From: Cyanidiococcus yangmingshanensis
Taxonomy: Eukaryota; Rhodophyta; Bangiophyceae; Cyanidiales; Cyanidiaceae
NCBI GenBank assembly: GCA_013995675.1
Contig: VWRR01000001.1
Location: 310,001 to 374,000 of the forward strand
Direction of reading: 5' to 3'
DNA length: 64,000 nucleotides
Shown: in pieces, positions 32,636-42,836 of the stretch
Layout of the letters: every line of letters begins with the position of its first letter
Numbering within the stretch: position 1 is the first letter of the stretch
Position numbers and translations under genes: made by a program
Notes under the pieces: generated by a model
Seen by the model: only the letters and a program-made list of their open reading frames with translations
Database searches by the model: none
What the model was told of the DNA's origin: nothing

Positions 32636-33322
32636 ATGCAGAACCCAACAGCCGACAATCAGCAGCCGACTGCATCAAATGCCGAGAGTACACCTGCTTT
32701 CAAGATCGTACTTGTAGGAGACGGCGGTACGGGGAAGACGACGTTTGTAAAACGGCATCTTACTGGAGAGTTTGAGCGGCGTTATATTGCAACACTGGGT
32801 GTCGAGGTACATCCGTTAAAGTTTTACACAAACAGAGGACCTATCATTTTTAATGTTTGGGACACTGCGGGACAGGAAAAGTTCGGCGGCCTCCGAGACG
32901 GTTACTACATCCAGGGTCAAGGGGCGATCATCATGTTCGACGTCACTTCAAGAATAACGTATAAGAACGTTGCGAACTGGCATAGAGATTTGGTGCGTGT
33001 GTGTGATAATATACCTATAGTTTTAGTCGGAAACAAAGTTGATGTGAAGGATCGGAAGGTGAAAGCGAAACAGATCAACTTTCACCGCAAAAAGAATCTT
33101 ATGTATGTGGATATTTCAGCGAAGAGCAACTACAATGTCGAGAAACCCTTTCTCTGGTTGGCGCGAAAGTTGACAGGAGATCCCAATTTGGTATTCGTTG
33201 AGGCCCCGGCTCTAGCTCCAGCTGAAATCCAGATTGACGAAGAGTACAAGCGACAGATGGAGGAAGAGTTGCAGCAGGCTCAGGCCGTTCCACTTCCCGA
33301 CGAGGACGACGAAGAGATGTGA
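32636..33322 (+). CDS. RAN: Ran GTPase (nuclear transport)
   Basis: Ran drives nuclear import/export and spindle assembly. G1 is GDGGTGKT (residues 28-35), followed by switch I with the Ran-specific [18 protein letters not shown]3 [20 protein letters not shown]4 NKVD, the Ran signature [20 protein letters not shown] and the C-terminal acidic tail (DEDDEEM). It lacks a prenylation motif, as Ran does. At 228 residues it is slightly long, with a 22-residue N-terminal extension. The stop is ATG TGA. Confidence 0.97.
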   Translation: MQNPTADNQQPTASNAESTPAFKIVLVGDGGTGKTTFVKRHLTGEFERRYIATLGVEVHPLKFYTNRGPIIFNVWDTAGQEKFGGLRDGYYIQGQGAIIMFDVTSRITYKNVANWHRDLVRVCDNIPIVLVGNKVDVKDRKVKAKQINFHRKKNLMYVDISAKSNYNVEKPFLWLARKLTGDPNLVFVEAPALAPAEIQIDEEYKRQMEEELQQAQAVPLPDEDDEEM

Positions 33323-33398
33323 GCGGGCTCGAAGGCTTACAAGTTATGATCTGCCTGATCAAGCGTCCTTATTCGAAATATTTCGGAGCTCGTCGATT

Positions 33399-33767
33399 TT
33401 ATTGCTTGAGTCGTCTAGATGATTCTTTGTGTTGTTCGCTTGGACCAGCACGGTTCGGCGCAGAAGCGGTAGACTGGCTCTTCTTTAGACCTCTGTGAAA
33501 ATGCCCTCTCTGCGTTTGACGTCCAAGATCAACATATTCAGGAGAGTCTCCGAATACCAGGGCCCGGAGCGGGACGTATTTCCGTAATAGGATGTTCCCG
33601 GAACCACGTTTGGCGAAACAAGAAATGTTCTCGAAAGGAATCTGAAACCACAGAGAATACCTCGACTTTGCGAAATTGGAAATATGTTTCAGGGTTGCGG
33701 CTTGAATTTTTCTACTCAGAGCCGTGGTTCCTGAACAGATCTTGGACAGCTGTTGGTAAGCTTCCAT
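33399..33767 (-). CDS. Possible small hypothetical protein
   Basis: An ATG-started frame of 122 codons, convergent with Ran. The first ~90 residues have a plausible mixed composition (MEAYQQLSKICSGTTALSRK...); the last 30 are basic and hydrophilic. No family is recognised, and the length can arise by chance. Confidence 0.25.
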   Translation of the reverse strand: MEAYQQLSKICSGTTALSRKIQAATLKHISNFAKSRYSLWFQIPFENISCFAKRGSGNILLRKYVPLRALVFGDSPEYVDLGRQTQRGHFHRGLKKSQSTASAPNRAGPSEQHKESSRRLKQ

Positions 33768-35145
33768 TTTTGCTCCTCGAGAGCATACCTACTTCTCAGC
33801 CATTCGAAGAAGTATCGTAAAGGACAGTGCCCGAATATTGAGATCCAATACACAGCTGTTTCAAGAAGCCCACCAAATCATCGGAGATATTTGAAAACTA
33901 CTGGCACTCAAGTGATTATTCTGGAATCTTACTCGCTTTGTGCTGGCAATGGTCCGACGACCCATACCTCAAGTTTTTCCCGATGGCAGACGTTGGGAGT
34001 TGATGGATTTCCCCGCAAATACGTGCCTGGTAGAGGCAGTTGGAACCGACAACAGCTGAAACCATCAAACCTCAACCCGATAAATGAAAATATTCCTAAA
34101 AGCTTACGTCGAGTAGACATGCTAACGCAGGAGCCTTCCGGGGAATTCTCGCGTTGTTTCTAGAGGCCAATCAGGAACGAGCGGAAGCATCGCGATAATG
34201 ATGCCTCACAGTCCATGAGCTCTCGTGAAGTGCTATGAAAGTAGATCGTTCCGGCGAGAGTCGTGGCGAACCAAAGAAACGCGACTCTGATGCAGACTGA
34301 CATGGCGGTTTATACTGCCCAATACACCGTATCAGACGATTGGATTCACCGAACCTTCCATGAAGAGCCCACGAGTGCCTCAATCGACAGTGCGCATTGC
34401 TCATAGGCAGCAACCTCCACGTGGGCGCTCGTTCCGCGACGCTCTCCACCCGGGTTACAAGAGGCGATCAGCGCATCCGAGCTTGAAAAACGACCCGCCT
34501 GCTCCGTTTCTACTCATTAAGACGTCTGACCTCGAGGCGCAACGAGAAGAGACAACCGCAACCTCATCCAGTGTTCAGCAAGGGCGCCGCCTGTCGTGCA
34601 GACGTTGCCCCTAGGCTGAGTGCGACCTCATGTCGACACGGGCATCCTCACGTCGTTGATACCAACGTCATCGCCGAGTCCGCCAGTATCAAATGGCACC
34701 GCCTAGGTGTCTCCAGAGCAGGACCCATGCGCTGCAGCGAGCTAGTCACATGCATTCGACCAGAGGCATGGCATCGGCCTTGAGACGCGAGCTCTCCAGA
34801 CTCGATCTAGATTCAGTCGCCGCCGACTCGCTCTCACAAAACGGATTTCATATGGAGACGCTTCGTGTCCAGGCCTTGGGCGAAAAATAAAATATATCAC
34901 GTCGTTGCGAGCGCCTCTGGGCCACCTCCGGAGCTCGTCGCAGCAAATCGACAACTGATTCGACCTGCCATCCGAGGCGAATCGCCTCCGGGAGAATCGC
35001 ACCCCTCCTGATACCATATCGCGCTGCATCGAAACCGCCGAACTGTGGCGCACTGCGCACGGGCTGGAACTTTCTGCACGATGAGAGCGTTCAGCTCAGC
35101 TCGGGCACCCGCTTGAATTGAATCCCTCCGAGCTAGCAGACCCTG
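33768..35145. other. Intergenic region
   Basis: About 1.4 kb, becoming GC-richer toward the right. Overlapping short frames on both strands have no recognised domain. It mainly holds the 3' flank of the SPX-RING gene. Confidence 0.45.
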
Positions 35146-37509
35146 TCACACGACGCTACAGCCAGAACGAGGTCGCTCTCGATCCCTAAGTGGATGCAGC
35201 GCGACCTCTTCGCCAGCCGAGCTAGCCAAGCTCGGTTTCGTTTCGGCCACCGAAACGGCATCGTCATCTATCTCGGGAGCCATGGGCATGCGACGCGAAG
35301 GCAACGATTGCGGCTTCGACCGAGGACGCTCCCCGAAACAGCCGCAAATCGATACAGATGGCTTGCTCCGTGATTCAGGACCCCCAGAGCGGGACTTGTC
35401 TGCATCCAGCTGCTTCAGCCGCTCACGGAAACGTCGTCTTTGCTCCAGGAGCGAGCGCATCGATCGCATCTGCCGCTCTCGCAGACGCCACTGATCGGGA
35501 AACGCCGCGCGCAGCAGTTCATCCACCGAAACGGCACGACGTTCGCTCGAGCGGGTCAAAGAGGCCGTTTCTACAACGGATTTTGACTCCATGGCAACGC
35601 TTGTTCCAGAATCGTCAACAACAGAGGCCCGGCTCGCTGCTGTGGCGTTTTCCATGTCCACCGGATCGCAGCAGTGGCGACGCGCCATATCCGCCTGGCA
35701 CAGAGGGCATCGAAAGCGAGCCCCTTGAACCTCGGCAGAGAAACGCGCCTCCATAACGCAGGGCGTGCAGAACCGATGGCGACAAGCCAATTCGGTTGTT
35801 TCAAACAGCATATCCAGACATATTGGACAAACAAAATAAAGAGGCACGGCGCGTGCAGCTCGATAAACTGCCTCGATTGTGGTCGCTGGCTCGCTCGAGG
35901 TCGTGTTTGCCAGATAAAAACGGGTCGCAACCTCGTAGGGCGACGCCGGGTCCCATGTCGCCTCGCCGGATGCCAGCTCTGCTTCGAGCTCGCGGGCCAT
36001 GCTGCGACACTCCTCTACAAACGGTCGTACACGGGCACTGGGACGCACAGCAGCCGAATTCACACTCGCAGCGGACTCAGGGGCACAGGAAGGTGCATCA
36101 CCATCGAGAACGAGACGTAGCAGCGACAGCGCCCCAAGCGCCCGCTCATTCCTCTTCTCTGTGGAGGCCTCGGAATCCATCGCAGCACCGCTCGAGACCT
36201 GGCCACATGGACCGGACGACCCTGCCCTGCTCGAAGGCAGTCCCGCTCGCTTGGACGCGCGATACAGAGCCAGGACTGCGCAGTCCTTGCGGTGCCGCAG
36301 TTCCACCAGAAAACTAAGCCGCTTGTGGTCACAGACGAACGGCTGATGAACGAGGTACCGCCGCAGCTGCGTAACCAGCTCAAAAAGGGAAGCGTCCTCC
36401 GGCACCTCAACAGCCATCGCAGCCGCCAACGACGTGCGCATCGCCAGATGGACAGTCTGCCGGAGATGCAAAGCTACGTGGCCCGTCGACCGTGCTGGTT
36501 CGGCGCTGCGAGATCCACCAATCACATGAATGGCGCTCTCCGCGTCCGCACAAGTGCCACTTGATCTGGCAGTCGTCGTCGTAGAGCTGTATCCGCTCTC
36601 GCTAGCGCCGAATCCATCAGCAGCGCCTTGGTGGCTCCGATCAACGGACGCCGATGAACTATCTCCTTCCGCGTCGCTCACATCAATCCAGGCAAGCACT
36701 TTGATGAATTTCTTCAGAATTTTGCCAATCGCAACTTGACCAATCTGCAGACAAACCAGAACCTGCTCCGCCTCGGCGCCAAGTTCGAGGGCACTCCGCA
36801 CGCCGCCAGAAGACCCGAGCGCACGCAACCGCATCAGTCGATCCTCCAGATCCGCCGTGCGCTCCGTGAACAGCTCAAGTAGTGCTGCTATTTCCCTCAG
36901 GATCGCATCGAAAAAGCTCCAGACCCCATCGAAAACTCGTTCCAGAGCCAACGGTACTTGACTTGTGTTCAAGGTGCGGGCCAGTGTTTGGAGGTGTCTT
37001 GCGCGTCTTCCGGAGACCCCAGGCGCCGCAGCTGAACGAGTTCGCGCCTTGCACGGATGCGCTTCGAGTGCTGCGCGAATGCACCGAACGGCGCTCTTCC
37101 CCGATTTGTACATAGCATAGAGGCTTCGGTAACGCTCGCAAAGTTCCGTGCGCAAGTCTGCGAGTTGCGACGGCGGTGCTCGAGGGCCAACCACAAGATC
37201 CTGAATTTGAGGAGCTCCCTCGGAACTGTGCTCATCCACCGGGATAGGTGAAAGCGAGCGCTGAGAAACACTGCCACCGCCCGACGAGGCGGAGGTCTCG
37301 TAACCTGCAGAACTCTCCCGGCCAGAGTCTTCGCTGACGCCAACGCTGGCACCACGCCTGGTTACACCCCCGTCGTGCAGCGGCTGGATCGAGGCTGCGG
37401 GGCCACGTGAGGCGCTCGCCGCACCCACGCCCGAGGGACCGCCGCGCTGCGCACGGTCCGACCCGTCAAACACTTCCGAGAAGGCCCGAAGGCGGTGGCC
37501 GTACTTCAT
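35146..37509 (-). CDS. SPX-RING protein (NLA/BAH1-like E3 ligase), ending in a CaaX-type motif
   Basis: SPX domains bind inositol pyrophosphates; SPX-RING E3 ligases such as plant NLA control phosphate transporters. The start at 37509 reads MKYGHRLRAF, the usual SPX N-terminus; upstream codons are Ala-rich. SPX pieces are split by long Ser/Gly-rich inserts: helices near residues 185-255 and the KILKKFIKV segment (ligand-binding KxxK cluster) near 262-276. A middle helical region follows (about 345-500). The RING (CPICLDML ... CRHRFCTPC ... CPLC, C3HC4) lies at residues 561-604. The C-terminus is SGCSVV; a Cys four from the end is a possible prenylation site. The gene is markedly GC-richer than its neighbours. 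Confidence 0.87.
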   Translation of the reverse strand: MKYGHRLRAFSEVFDGSDRAQRGGPSGVGAASASRGPAASIQPLHDGGVTRRGASVGVSEDSGRESSAGYETSASSGGGSVSQRSLSPIPVDEHSSEGAPQIQDLVVGPRAPPSQLADLRTELCERYRSLYAMYKSGKSAVRCIRAALEAHPCKARTRSAAAPGVSGRRARHLQTLARTLNTSQVPLALERVFDGVWSFFDAILREIAALLELFTERTADLEDRLMRLRALGSSGGVRSALELGAEAEQVLVCLQIGQVAIGKILKKFIKVLAWIDVSDAEGDSSSASVDRSHQGAADGFGASESGYSSTTTTARSSGTCADAESAIHVIGGSRSAEPARSTGHVALHLRQTVHLAMRTSLAAAMAVEVPEDASLFELVTQLRRYLVHQPFVCDHKRLSFLVELRHRKDCAVLALYRASKRAGLPSSRAGSSGPCGQVSSGAAMDSEASTEKRNERALGALSLLRLVLDGDAPSCAPESAASVNSAAVRPSARVRPFVEECRSMARELEAELASGEATWDPASPYEVATRFYLANTTSSEPATTIEAVYRAARAVPLYFVCPICLDMLFETTELACRHRFCTPCVMEARFSAEVQGARFRCPLCQADMARRHCCDPVDMENATAASRASVVDDSGTSVAMESKSVVETASLTRSSERRAVSVDELLRAAFPDQWRLRERQMRSMRSLLEQRRRFRERLKQLDADKSRSGGPESRSKPSVSICGCFGERPRSKPQSLPSRRMPMAPEIDDDAVSVAETKPSLASSAGEEVALHPLRDRERPRSGCSVV

Positions 37510-38748
37510 GTTCCGAGTGCTTGCCCAGCTAATCGCGGCGGCGGCAGCGGCAGCAGAGACCAACAACCCCTGGTTCCTGCCATCAAGCGAACCAGAGCTC
37601 GCAAACCAAACCTAGCGCGCCCTAGAGCCACCTGACTTGAAAACGTTGACGAAATAAAAACAAGCTACAGACTGCGTTGGATAACGCGTGTATGCTCCAG
37701 CGCCGCTTTATCGGTGGCAGGACACCCAAGTTGCCCAGGGTTCCAGCACGCTGAAAGAGAAATAAGCTCCAGACAAACAAGTTCAGTGGACTGGTCGTCC
37801 CGAAACGAGTTCTATCTGGCCCGGCAAGCAGTGGAATGCGTATCGCATGTCGCGTCTCCGCCCGGAACCCGAATGCGCTACCGCCGAGGGGACGTGGCGG
37901 TGAAGAAACCGGCCGCCTGCGTTCTCGTGCGCGGCCACCAGTGGCGCGCGCGACCGTCGGTGCCGATTCGATCTGGGCTGCTGTCCGGCGGCGTGGTTTG
38001 TCAGCCCGCAGGCCTCTGTGCTGATGCGCTGGTCGTCCAGCTGACAGTGGATGCGCGCCTCTGATTTGCGAGCGCGTACAATTATGTCGGTGGGTACTGA
38101 GAATGCAGCAACTCTTCGGGTGCGAGCGTTTGCAATTGCGACACGATCGCCCTGAGAAAGATGAAAAGTTCAGATCAAGCGAAAAAAACATCTAGCACCT
38201 TTTGGAATTGCTAGCAGTCTTAGCTAATCTTAAAATCAAGTTCTCTGGGATCTTACGTTCTGATTCAGTTGCGCGTAGGAGACTATCAACTGCTATAAAC
38301 AGAGACTCGAGCGTTTCATCCACCGACTTGCTGAGGCGAGGGAACTATCCTCCTGGAGTTCGAGCGTCCTTTTTCAGTGCTTGACTTCGTTCTACGACAG
38401 CAAAATTTTGACCCAAATGTTCAGCACTTTATCGCCGGTGTGTTGGAGAGATATCCTGTTATAATATAACAATCGCTGCGTATCAAAGGAATAGTCCAGA
38501 TCCCGAAAGGGCGTATTCCGATGTGATGACATATTCGTATCGCATCATTAAAAGAAGAGAATGCCATCAACAAGCCGCGGGCAGACAATGCTGAGCATTC
38601 GGAATGCGTTTACATTCTTATCTAGAGGATTTTCGCAGAATAGGATACTTTTGCTCATGCTATCCAATGATCTTATTCATATTCAGAGTATAAGATGCTT
38701 TCGGTCTCTGATACCATTTTGGTTTATGTCAATTTTTCTTCTGAGCAC
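37510..38748. other. Intergenic region, GC-rich then AT-rich
   Basis: The first ~570 bp continue the high GC of the SPX-RING gene and probably form its promoter and 5' leader; an open - frame at 37622-38191 lacks any domain. From about 38200 the sequence is AT-rich and featureless. Confidence 0.45.
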
Positions 38749-40104
38749 TCAATCGAATACGCGAAAATCCTGTTCTAGAATTTTGAAAGAGACTGCAGGG
38801 TTATCTTCAATGCCGGACTTGTAAATCAAGCGTGCTAAAAGTTCGTTTCCCAAAACACTACCGCATGTAAAACAACCTGCCTGCTCCAAAAGTTTTGATC
38901 TAACTTCAATAATGCAAAGCGCCGCCTCAACTGAGAAAAATGCCGTAACCTCGTACATTTCCCTGGTTGTACAAACTGTGTGAACGCTCGCTCGCGCCCG
39001 GCGACCGCTGTTCGCCAGTTTCACATCTGTCTCTGCAATGAAGTGTACATCAGCGCGAGTTTGACTTCGATATTCTTCGTCAGGACCAAAACCCTCCGGC
39101 TTCCAATACCGCAAAATTCGTTGCCCGAACGAGCCTGCACGAGATAGGGCAAACACAGCAGCTGCCTGGAAAGCGAGCTTTGAAAGCGCGACCCAAGAGT
39201 CCATGAGGATATACTGAGAATAACTGAATGTCTTTGCTCGTTGCGTGCTTTTCTCCTCGAATCTCTTCGCAGATGCACGAACGATTACAGGGTCGGAGCT
39301 CATTAGTGGAAGGGCATAACCTTCTAAACCTGCTCGCTTCTCGTAGTGGAACCTTGGTTTCTTCGAAGATGATTCGCCTGCAGGCCTTATGGTCTGTGTG
39401 CTCCCATTCATTTGCCTTCTACGCTGGTTTTTTCGCTCACGATAGCTCTCCATACCGCGGAGTGATTCCAGAATTGTATGAAAAGTCCCTGCGCTCAGAC
39501 CTGAAATTGAGCCTTTTGACAGAGACCTCTGCCCGCTGAAATGCATGAAACACTCCACAGACACTTCAGTGTCCGTCAGAGGGGCCTCTGTTTCAGTGGC
39601 ATGCTGTTCTAGCATCCTCTCAAGAGCTCTCACGGAAAATATTGTGCCCAAATCAGCTGGCACCGAATCAAAACCACAAGCTGGAATGACCAGCACTCCT
39701 GCCTGAACGGCCGCTTCAAAAATTTCATTATCTTCCGAGTGCGGAACTCCTAGTTGATCGATAAATCTCGGCTCCCCAGTAATATCTACATAGTCAGTGC
39801 CAGCAGCGATGCACGAGCGTACAACGTTCAAACCGAACAAACTGAAGGGTCCTGCGCAATTAATTAACACTTTCGTTCTTCTAGCGAGATTCTCGAGGCC
39901 TTCCACGTCGCAGGATTCTACCGCAAACAGTTCGCAACTCTTTCCAAGTTGCTGCAGTAGCTCCTCGAGCTTCTTCTGACTGCGTCCAGCGAGTGCTACT
40001 TTTTTCTCGTTCAGGGTGCGCAGCGCGTACCGCGCAACCAGCGCCCCAGTGAAACCGGTTGCGCCATAGATGACAAGATCAAAGCGGCGCTCCTCAGAAC
40101 ACAT
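38749..40104 (-). CDS. Saccharopine-dehydrogenase-like oxidoreductase (SCCPDH family)
   Basis: SCCPDH-like proteins have a Rossmann fold and a membrane-associated C-terminus; most are of unknown substrate. The ATG at 40104 gives FDLVIYGATGFTGALVARYAL (GxxGxxG), ALAGRS, VLINCAGPFSLFG, GTDYVDITGEPRF and ACGFDSVPADLGT, all family hallmarks. A hydrophobic stretch near residues 310-330 could be the lipid-droplet/membrane segment. The frame is unbroken over 451 residues. It is divergent from the RHD3-like gene with 273 bp between starts. Confidence 0.92.
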   Translation of the reverse strand: MCSEERRFDLVIYGATGFTGALVARYALRTLNEKKVALAGRSQKKLEELLQQLGKSCELFAVESCDVEGLENLARRTKVLINCAGPFSLFGLNVVRSCIAAGTDYVDITGEPRFIDQLGVPHSEDNEIFEAAVQAGVLVIPACGFDSVPADLGTIFSVRALERMLEQHATETEAPLTDTEVSVECFMHFSGQRSLSKGSISGLSAGTFHTILESLRGMESYRERKNQRRRQMNGSTQTIRPAGESSSKKPRFHYEKRAGLEGYALPLMSSDPVIVRASAKRFEEKSTQRAKTFSYSQYILMDSWVALSKLAFQAAAVFALSRAGSFGQRILRYWKPEGFGPDEEYRSQTRADVHFIAETDVKLANSGRRARASVHTVCTTREMYEVTAFFSVEAALCIIEVRSKLLEQAGCFTCGSVLGNELLARLIYKSGIEDNPAVSFKILEQDFRVFD

Positions 40105-40377
40105 AGAGCTTCAGACGAAAAAGAAACAAACGATTATGGCTTCCTAGTAGACGTCGAGTTTGGATGAACACCAAAGCACTTCAAAAAAAGTGCATATAAC
40201 TCGCAGACGCCCTATGGACCAAAGGCAATTCTACTGTCTCAAAGGGTGCTGCAATTTGGCCGCGCGTCACAACGGGGGCGATTGTTCAGAAAAAAGGTTG
40301 GTTTCACTATCTCTTGTGTTCTGGTGAGTTTCTCGAGACTTGAAGCGAGTCGAGGCGTCTCGCGGAGAACGTCTCAG

Positions 40378-41997
40378 ATGGATAGCACAGTCTGCATCCG
40401 AGCTGCGCAGCTTGTAACTGCTTCTGGTGATTTTATCTCAAACGAAGCTCTTGCGAACACGATCCCGAACGCCGCGGATGGTGAGGAAGACGATCCTTTC
40501 GTCTGTGCCATCATTGGCGCACAAGGTAGCGGCAAGTCAACATTACTCAATGATCTGTTCAAAACTGAGTTTCCCGTACTAAATGCGATAGAGACGGGCC
40601 CGAAGAGGACCACTGAAGGCATATGGTTCGCCCTGATGCGTGATCCTGAACGCAAGGACCAGATTGTGCTCCTGGATGTCGAGGGTCTGGACAGCAAGGA
40701 GCGTGGTGCCGCGGGGAAACTTTTCGAGCACCGTGTCGCTCTTTTTATGGCATGTGTCGTGGATGTGATTATCTTGAACTTGTTTGCTCATGATGTGGGA
40801 AGAAAAAACTCTGCCACGCACAGGGTTCTATTTTCGGTCCTCGAGGAGAGTTTCAGACTATCGGGAGATTATCGCAAGCGAAAGCGCGCCACCTTGATCG
40901 TCGCATTCAGAGACTATAGTGAGGATGATGGAACAGTTCAGGAGCTGAGTCAGGCTCTATTGGACGACCTTTGCGAATTATGGCGACAGGTCTCGGGATC
41001 CACCGACTCAAGACTCGAGGATTTCTACGAAATTGAGTTTTGCGGCCTCCACAACAAACAATTCGAATATCGCCTATTCCAGACAGAGCTGGAAGAATTG
41101 AAGAGACGTATAACAGATCGTTGGTGTTGTTATTCGAAAAGTACTTCGAGCTGCAGCTCTTTTCTCGCGCTCTACAATGACCTTTGGACGCAGATCTCAT
41201 GTCGACTGCAAAGTCTAGAATCCGATGACAGTGCAATATCGACATCCATTGTTGAGCCGTTAATTGCGTTTCATTGCAATAGGATCGTTCGTCATATCAT
41301 CGAAGACGCTCGTGAAAAGATTGGTGTCATACACTCAACGATACTGGAGCATTTCAGTGAAGAACATTCCATCGCGCCCAAAGTTTTGGAAATTCATGAA
41401 CGCTGTCTTCACAAATATAGATGGATGGCTCGACATTTCCTCGACTCTAAGCCATATCAAGAAAAGGAACAAGAATTACTAGAGCTGCTTTGGTCACAGC
41501 CAGATGGAGAATTGGCCACTCTCATTCGTCAGTATTGTTTGGTAGTCACAGACAACACATGTCGCCGATTTGAAGAGGATTTTGCTCCAGTTCTGGGGGG
41601 GACTGCAACTTTCGAGGAGCAAGCACAACGAATTCGCGAGAAATGGTCATCAAATCTTTCCTCTTACCTCAGTAGTCAGTCTAGAATCCTGGGATCCGTG
41701 CCGGTGGATTCGCAAACACTCCAGGAAACGTGCATAGAACGGTTTGAACATTACACGACAAATTGTGTATCAGAACGAAGACAACAAGGCGTCCTCATGC
41801 TGCCATCCTTTCATGGCTATGAGCAGAACTTCCATAAGAACTCGGGAAAGAGAGGTCTGTTGCAAAGGTTACGGCCAATTATAATTCGTGCAGTCGTGAT
41901 CTATCTGAATTATTTGCAGGCAAAGCAAACCGCGAAAAACATGCACAAATGGAGGCGTCGCTGTGATTTGAACATGCCACTTGGTCCTACATTTTGA
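40378..41997 (+). CDS. RHD3/Sey1-like dynamin-superfamily GTPase, shortened
   Basis: RHD3/Sey1/atlastin GTPases fuse ER tubules. The first ATG in frame is at 40378 (MDSTVCIRAAQLV). GTPase motifs are GAQGSGKSTLL (G1), GPKRTTEGIW (the switch I Thr region), LLDVEGLDSKERG (G3) and VAFRDYSED (the RDH/RDY position). A helical region follows. The protein is 539 residues, against about 750-850 for RHD3/Sey1, and I see no paired transmembrane hairpin at its end, so it may be soluble or tethered otherwise. It ends TTT TGA T; an unassigned hydrophobic frame lies 250 bp downstream. Confidence 0.8.
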   Translation: MDSTVCIRAAQLVTASGDFISNEALANTIPNAADGEEDDPFVCAIIGAQGSGKSTLLNDLFKTEFPVLNAIETGPKRTTEGIWFALMRDPERKDQIVLLDVEGLDSKERGAAGKLFEHRVALFMACVVDVIILNLFAHDVGRKNSATHRVLFSVLEESFRLSGDYRKRKRATLIVAFRDYSEDDGTVQELSQALLDDLCELWRQVSGSTDSRLEDFYEIEFCGLHNKQFEYRLFQTELEELKRRITDRWCCYSKSTSSCSSFLALYNDLWTQISCRLQSLESDDSAISTSIVEPLIAFHCNRIVRHIIEDAREKIGVIHSTILEHFSEEHSIAPKVLEIHERCLHKYRWMARHFLDSKPYQEKEQELLELLWSQPDGELATLIRQYCLVVTDNTCRRFEEDFAPVLGGTATFEEQAQRIREKWSSNLSSYLSSQSRILGSVPVDSQTLQETCIERFEHYTTNCVSERRQQGVLMLPSFHGYEQNFHKNSGKRGLLQRLRPIIIRAVVIYLNYLQAKQTAKNMHKWRRRCDLNMPLGPTF

Positions 41998-42515
41998 TCT
42001 TATCCCGAGTATGCTGGAGGCATCAATTACGGGCATTTAGAAATGATCAAATGAAAATGCGCTAGTTATCAACTTTGTCAGAAACTTGTGATGCGTATGA
42101 AAAGCGGAACCTCATATCGCATTCTTGAGTATCCTCAGCACATCTGTTATCAAAACGAAGGTCCCAATCTCACTCATCACGCCACCGAGCGTCCCAAGCG
42201 ATTGTTTGAAAATTGCTAAGCTTCAGCTGATAGAGAATGATTGCAAGATGACACGCACACGGCTCGGAAAGCTCGCTCCAACAAAACGATTCTTATTAGG
42301 CTTATTATTCGGGCCTTTATTCCGTTTTTTCCTGCTATATCTAGCCAGACTTTCGATTTTTTCTCGTTTTCAGCAGTAACTGAATAACTGCGCCGTTGTA
42401 AGCATTCATACACCGAAAAGTTACAGTGAGCTCGGACTTCCTGATGAAGTGATGATTTCCAACGAACATGAAGACTTCTTAGCTCTTGAATGCTTCATTC
42501 ACATGAGATATCTGA
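41998..42515. other. Intergenic region with a small hydrophobic open frame
   Basis: An ATG at 42248 opens 43 codons (to 42379) encoding KRFLLGLLFGPLFRFFLLYL, a membrane-like stretch. The preceding frame (ATG at 42091) ends TGC TAA A, exactly where the next frame begins one base ahead. It could be a small membrane protein; no homologue is recognised. Confidence 0.25.
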
Positions 42516-42836
42516 TCAAAGGAAGAGCTCTGTATGACGCAGCAACGGACTCACGAGAAATACGGTGTCACCGCGGACGTAAACCAAGCTCAGCTTGCGC
42601 TTTTCCTGTCGAACAATTTGCTCGTCTGTCTCCCCATCAAATTCTGATACGTACACAGTCTCTTCGGCATCTCCCAGAACCAGATTCAAATGCTGATCGT
42701 AGGCGTGCAATCTTCCAACAACTTCTCTGTCTCCTTTTAGCTTGACATAAACTCGCTCGTCCAGAGAGACTCTAAGGAGTTCTGTGGGTTCTTCGAAGAG
42801 CCCTGCTCCAGAAGTAAAGGAAGCACTAGAAGACAT
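42516..42836 (-). CDS. LSM3: LSm3, U6 snRNP/decapping-complex subunit
   Basis: LSm3 is part of the LSm2-8 ring on U6 snRNA and the LSm1-7 decapping ring. The sequence [20 protein letters not shown] and [21 protein letters not shown] is close to LSm3 of animals and plants (Sm1 motif), and [14 protein letters not shown] is Sm2. The ATG at 42836 gives 106 residues, the usual length. It shows that U6-type RNA processing is retained in this intron-poor genome. Confidence 0.96.
   Translation of the reverse strand: MSSSASFTSGAGLFEEPTELLRVSLDERVYVKLKGDREVVGRLHAYDQHLNLVLGDAEETVYVSEFDGETDEQIVRQEKRKLSLVYVRGDTVFLVSPLLRHTELFL

Noticed and set aside
37622-38191. 189-codon minus frame upstream of the SPX-RING gene
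   Set aside because: GC-rich sequence gives long chance frames; composition is low in aliphatic residues and no motif is visible; the SPX start MKYGHRL lies downstream.
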